NCBI GenBank assembly: GCA_963930655.1
Contig: OZ005608.1
Span: 3,472,001-3,536,000 of the forward strand
Source: Myrica gale
Lineage: Eukaryota; Streptophyta; Magnoliopsida; Fagales; Myricaceae
Reading direction: 5' to 3'
DNA: 64,000 nucleotides
Part shown: in pieces, positions 59,718 to 64,000 of the stretch
Position numbering within the stretch: the stretch's first letter is position 1
Layout of the letters: every line of letters starts with the position of its first letter
The notes under the pieces: model-generated
Database searches by the model: none
Seen by the model: the letters and a program-made list of their open reading frames with translations, nothing else
What the model was told of the DNA's origin: nothing
Program-made: the position numbers and the translations under genes

Positions 59718-62700
59718 ATGGAAGCGCTGAAGAACGTGTGGGAAGGGGCGATTCCGCTTCAGATTCATCTCCACGAGTCTGGGGTCACCACCCTCCCTCC
59801 CCCGTCCCCCGCTCTGGTATTCCTTAATCTTTCCTTTCCTTGTGAATTACTGGTTTTTTAATTACTTATGTATGTTTGAAGAGTGAAAATAATTGTTTTT
59901 GTCTCTTTACAGATCTTAGCTCCTCGAATAGGATACCTGCCTTTGTTGGTTCCTCAAATAAAGCCTCATTTCAGTGGCGCGCTTCCTCCTGGGGCTGACA
60001 CCGTTTGGTTTGATTACAGAGGCTTGCCCCTTAAGTGGTATACTGTTTTTTAATCTTTCTAACGTAAGGCATTGTTCGTAGCAAAGAAAGTATTGCTTCG
60101 TCAGGACTGGTAATTTTGATATTTATTCAGTACGGGCGCGGTAATATACTGGCGTATTTTTGGGCATAACCTGTTAAACGTCGGTTAAAATACGTATGTT
60201 CGGATAAATCTGTACTCTTGTCCTTGTTATATTATATTTTCTAAACAACTTAACGATATTTTCGATGTCTTCTCGGGATGCCTTCTTCTCAGTACTTGTA
60301 TCTCCTGCTCTCCCGAGTAATTCTTTGTACTTTTTGTGTTCTTCTTCTTCACTCATTTTCCTACCGATTTGAAGGAAACCCTTTAGTTACAGCTATGACA
60401 TCATTTACTTCATTTTTAAAATTCTTCTCTTCTGTTCGTTTTCGTTTTCTTTTTATTTTTCCTTCTCTCTTTCCTATATTTTATTTTATTTTTGGGGTGG
60501 CGAGGTTGTTCTAAGAACTTCGTCTTGTTCTTTATTTCTCATTGTTGAGGAGTCATGACGTGAGGAGATGGCCCTGATTTGTTTCTCATTCTTGCGGATA
60601 AGGATTGATCATCACATTATATTTTGGTGCTTCTGATGGTAGAGGCTACAATGAATTGGAGTTTGGTTAGAAGGGTATGTCTGATATTTACACTTATTAT
60701 GGAGCATTGGAGGGACCTTCTAGTAGATGTTCTCATGGTGATTTTTGCGACACACAAGGGCACCTTTGAACATTTTTCTTTTTGTTTCAAATGTTGCTTG
60801 GGGAAAGACTTTGATGTTAAAATCTGTGACAAGGGGAAGAAAATTGTGGGTTGGTGCTAGCTGTATAAAGCTAGTGGTGAAAAGTTATCATCCTTTGCTG
60901 CATTGTTTAGCTGTTGGAGGTTATTTGCAAGTGTTTTCCGAAAGGTGATGCTTAGGATGAATTTGAGTTTTTTCTGTAATGGAAATTGATTTTCCCTTGG
61001 TGTGGAAGTCCTATGACATCAAGAGCTGTTCCATTAGTAACTGGGCTTTTAGTGGGGTAAAGCTACCTTGGAATGAGCTCAAACTGATCCTTATGTATTT
61101 ATTTATATTGCTCGAGGTGTAAGGCGTAAAGGGGTGGACCACGGGAGTAGCCAAAATGTTACACCGTGAAAAGAGGACCAAAGGTAATGAAGGAGAAGAA
61201 AATGATACGAATGTCAAATCTTGGAGAACTCTAATAAGGAATGGTAGCAGCAAATGATCAATGAATTGAAACCCAGAAAAACAAATCTTTAGATACGCTA
61301 GTTTAACCTATGCCTTAGTCTGCAGATTTTTTCTTAACCTGGAATGTGCTGTTAATGTCAAAAGTTGTGAATCCCACAAGAGATACACTCTTTCCACCAC
61401 TGGAAGATGTAGCACCAACTAGTCATATTTACTAATCCTGTTTCTGTCCCTGCTTGTGATAAACTTTTGATGAACTTGAGGTTTTTTAAAGATTAAAAAA
61501 ACTACCACTTATTTTGCAATTTGCACCCCAAACAACTAAATTCAACCTATTGCACTCGAAACTACCAATAAGTTCACACTTTGCCCCTGTGTTAAAACTT
61601 AACCGTTAAGATTGTACAATGTGTCCATTTTTTTATATTGATTTTAACACGGGGTGCAAAGTGTAAACCTCTTGTATAACAAAGTACTGTCTTTTTGTAC
61701 TTATGATGATGGACTAGTATGACATAATGAACAAAAGGTTTCTCATTTCTGTATATTCCTTTTTATTCCATCTATGTATATACTGATATACATATAGAAA
61801 CATACATATATATATCGGGACAATTAGATGTTTATGATTGGGTTATGCCTATGAAGGTGGTGGATGTTTTGCATTGTTGGAGGAGGAAGTTTGAGGATTC
61901 AATTGCGTTGGCCATTTGGAAGATTATCCCAGCTTGCATCTGGTGGTGTTTATGGAGGGATAGAAATGAGAGATGTTTTGAAGACAGAGTTGTGTCTTTG
62001 GCTAGACTGGGGGGTTTTGTGTTGCATTCTCTTTTTCTGTGGGCTAATTCGGTTTTAGGCTGTCCTTTTGAGGATTTTCCGGATTTTATTAGTTTTTTAG
62101 CGTGTATGCTTTAGTTGTTGTCAGTATAGTCTCTTGTACTGTCATCTTTCTTTTTCTTTAATAAGATTGACTTATAAAAAAAAAAAGATTGTCCTATATA
62201 GACTGTAGTGACAATAACATTGAATTGTAGTCTTCTAAATCATTTGGGAATGGACTGATGGGGGGGGGGGGCGAAGGTGACAGCTGATAACAGCATCTTG
62301 TAAATAGCGTACTTACTATATCCTATTTCAGTTATTTTATTTTTCATTGTTTAGTTTATTTTAAAGGTTTGTTGATTGAATTTGCATTCTTTTTGCAGGA
62401 ATATACCTACGGGAGTTCTTTTTGATCTTCTCTGTGTAGAACCTGAAAGACCTTGGAATCTGACGGTAAACTCAATCTGTATAATTTGAAATGATGAAAT
62501 TTTCACTTGTAGTAAAGTTAGATGGATTGAAGCCTGATCTTGTCTGTCCATTGACTGAATCATATTGCCTACCTGTGGTTTGTCAATTGCCATTTTGGGG
62601 GTATGTGATAGAGAATCCTAGGCTTAATTCAGAGCCAAAAAGGTAAAAAGAAATAGAGGGTCCGAAATTGTCCCCAGACAGTTGGCATATGACTCTATGC

Positions 62701-63477
62701 AGGCTAGTTTGATGTGTTGGTTACTATTGTGATTCCTTTCTGTGCCATTTCAAATTGACTTAATAGTAGTGCGGCGGGGAATGAAAAAAGTAACTTGCAG
62801 AACAGATGATCCTTAACTCCCAGATTTGAAAGGCTAAAAAGACTCGTGTGATATAAAGTATAATGTAAAAAAAATGTACTTAATAATCATTGTATGAGTG
62901 CAAAAGATTCGTGATTTTAGTTTCAATGGTTAACGTTTTTTATTTGGGCTTCCATCGAGTAAGGCCTAGTGGCTCGTGTGTATGCCTTGACCTTAGCATG
63001 TGTTGTCTCTCCACCCTTGCAGTGAAAGAGATTTATGTGAAGTTTGGGATTGATCCCAACAAGGAATGTAATGGGTACTACGATTCATGTAGTCCTTTCA
63101 GTACTTATTAACCCTTGAACAAAAAGAAATATGACCTTTGAAATAAATTCATTATTTTGAGGAGAAACCATGCTAAATGCATAGAGCTATATAGACTCCT
63201 CTAGGAAACCATTTTGGTTTGGTAACAACATTGGAACATCTGTTAGTTGTGTATTTGCTTACCGAACCTGCAATATCTGGATAATGGACTTAATTGGTGC
63301 ATTTTCTCTTTTGCCTTCTTTTTTCTTTCAATTCATTCTGTAACACTTCTTATACAAAAGTTATATTCTTGGATCTCCTTTCTTCAGGTACATTTTAGAG
63401 GATATCCCGGAAATATATTGGTTCCCTGGGAAGGTGAAGATAGTGTAAAATGGAGCTTTATTAATTCATTGAAGGAG
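59718..63477 (+). CDS. ATG5: Autophagy protein ATG5, 3' end off the window
   Basis: Four exons are visible: 59718-59816, 59913-60037, 62399-62465, 63388-63477, in frame for the first 127 residues; the rest lies beyond 64000. The sequence EALKNVWEGAIPLQIHLHES, LAPRIGYLPLLVPQIKPHF, VWFDYRGLPLKW, NIPTGVLFDLL and EPERPWNLT is the ATG5 N-terminal ubiquitin-like fold. The last visible exon has VHFRGYPGN, EGEDSVKW and NSLKE, whose Lys126 is the expected ATG12 conjugation site by alignment to Arabidopsis Lys128. ATG12-ATG5 with ATG16 acts as the E3-like factor for ATG8 lipidation on the phagophore. Intron 2 is 2.4 kb and carries a LINE fragment. CDS coordinates end at the last visible exon. Confidence 0.95.
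61490..61690. mobile_element. Partial MITE of the cactttgcaccc type
   Basis: Words cactttgcccc and the inverted ggggtgcaaagtgtaaac resemble the MULE-type MITE at 47546, but the outer ends and target duplication are not clear. In ATG5 intron 2. Confidence 0.4.
61830..62187 (+). mobile_element. 5'-truncated LINE 3' end in ATG5 intron 2
   Basis: Encodes an open 90-residue stretch like the LINE C-terminus (IWKIIPACIWWCLWRDRNERCFE), then a non-coding end ttgacttat and a run of 11 A. No clear target-site duplication. Same orientation as the host gene. Confidence 0.7.
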
Positions 63478-64000
63478 GTCAGTGAATGATCATTGTCTTT
63501 AGTATTAGTAGAATTTGTTGGATTGCACTAATTTTCATGTTATGTCCTGGAATATAACCATGAATTTCTTTAAATAAAAGTCGCTATTGGCAAGTTTTTA
63601 ATAACATAATGCCTACTATTTTTGTCCAAAATTTTCAGTCAAACTTTACCGGGAAACTCGAGGTTTATGCTCGAAAATAAAGTTACTTAAGATTATTTTT
63701 ACTGGTTTTGTTGGGCTTTCCTTTCCTTTTATTCTTTTGTTTCTGAAACTTAAATTTTGCTCTTATTTGTTGTACAATACTATTGAGGTGGACTTTGGGA
63801 TGGTGGCTTTTTGTTAATTCCCTTGTGTTCAAGCTTGCCTGTTAGGTTAATTATCATGCTGTTCGGTTATTGTCTTATTGAACCCAACTTTGACTGATAT
63901 TGATTGGAATTAGGGGTCAAAACTATAAAATTCTATCCTAGGAAGAGAATTGCTTTGAATTTTAGTTGGTGGAATGTGGCTGTTCACTTCTTGCATGTAC

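Noticed and set aside
60617-60960. Gene or transposase fragment in ATG5 intron 2
   Set aside because: Several overlapping short frames but no conserved motif; treated as intron sequence.
1-64000. CRISPR arrays, operons, bacterial-type promoters, free-standing tRNA or rRNA genes
   Set aside because: None seen; the window is plant nuclear DNA. The only tRNA-like boxes belong to the SINE at 35882 and the SINE-like sequence at 23195.

Overview
The window is nuclear DNA from a eudicot plant, probably a species with a fairly TE-rich genome. The evidence is AT-rich intergenic DNA, spliced genes with GT-AG introns, a chloroplast-protein gene (PsbR) with a transit peptide in nuclear context, and plant-specific families (NAC, CRPK1-type kinase). 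It holds seven recognisable protein genes. From left to right they are: a NAC1/NAC21-22-type transcription factor (+, 5' end off the window), a chloroplast RecA (RECA1 type, +), psbR (-), a renalase-like FAD oxidoreductase (-), a CRPK1-type receptor-like cytoplasmic kinase (+), a membrane-anchored J-domain protein (+), and ATG5 (+, 3' end off the window). I assembled exons by hand from reading frame, splice sites and family conservation. All complete models close in frame: RECA1 438 aa, PsbR 138 aa, FAD protein 366-406 aa, kinase 392 aa, J-protein 555 aa.

Layout. 1-4.3 kb: NAC gene with a miR164-type target site. 4.5-7.1 kb: degenerate CACTA-like element with gene-like filling. 7.1-12.4 kb: gene-free, many MITEs and one clear copy-and-paste filler insertion. 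12.6-20.2 kb: RECA1, convergent with psbR (21.4-22.7 kb), whose promoter has two G-boxes. 24.0-28.3 kb: FAD oxidoreductase. 28.7-34.4 kb: gene-free, MITE-rich. 34.4-40.5 kb: CRPK1-type kinase, carrying a tRNA-derived SINE in its leader intron and a hAT-type element in a coding-region intron. 40.6-52.3 kb: a wrecked region with two LINEs in opposite orientation, a tandem copy of only the 5' non-coding part of the kinase gene (itself split by a LINE and a MULE-type MITE), an NB-LRR C-terminal relic and tandem repeats. 52.9-58.7 kb: J-protein gene. 59.7 kb to the end: first four exons of ATG5.

The genes do not form an operon or pathway; this is ordinary plant gene order. Two adjacencies (RECA1-PSBR and CRPK1-DnaJ) match Arabidopsis neighbours as I remember them, so the window looks like a conserved block. 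I found no novel gene system. The most notable signals are structural: a series of retro-insertions with good target-site duplications, several only 12-35 bp long (LINE tails with almost no body); a 173-bp patch copied between sites 1.7 kb apart; empty-site/filled-site pairs inside tandem duplications; and a tandem splice acceptor that would toggle the FAD-binding glycine motif.
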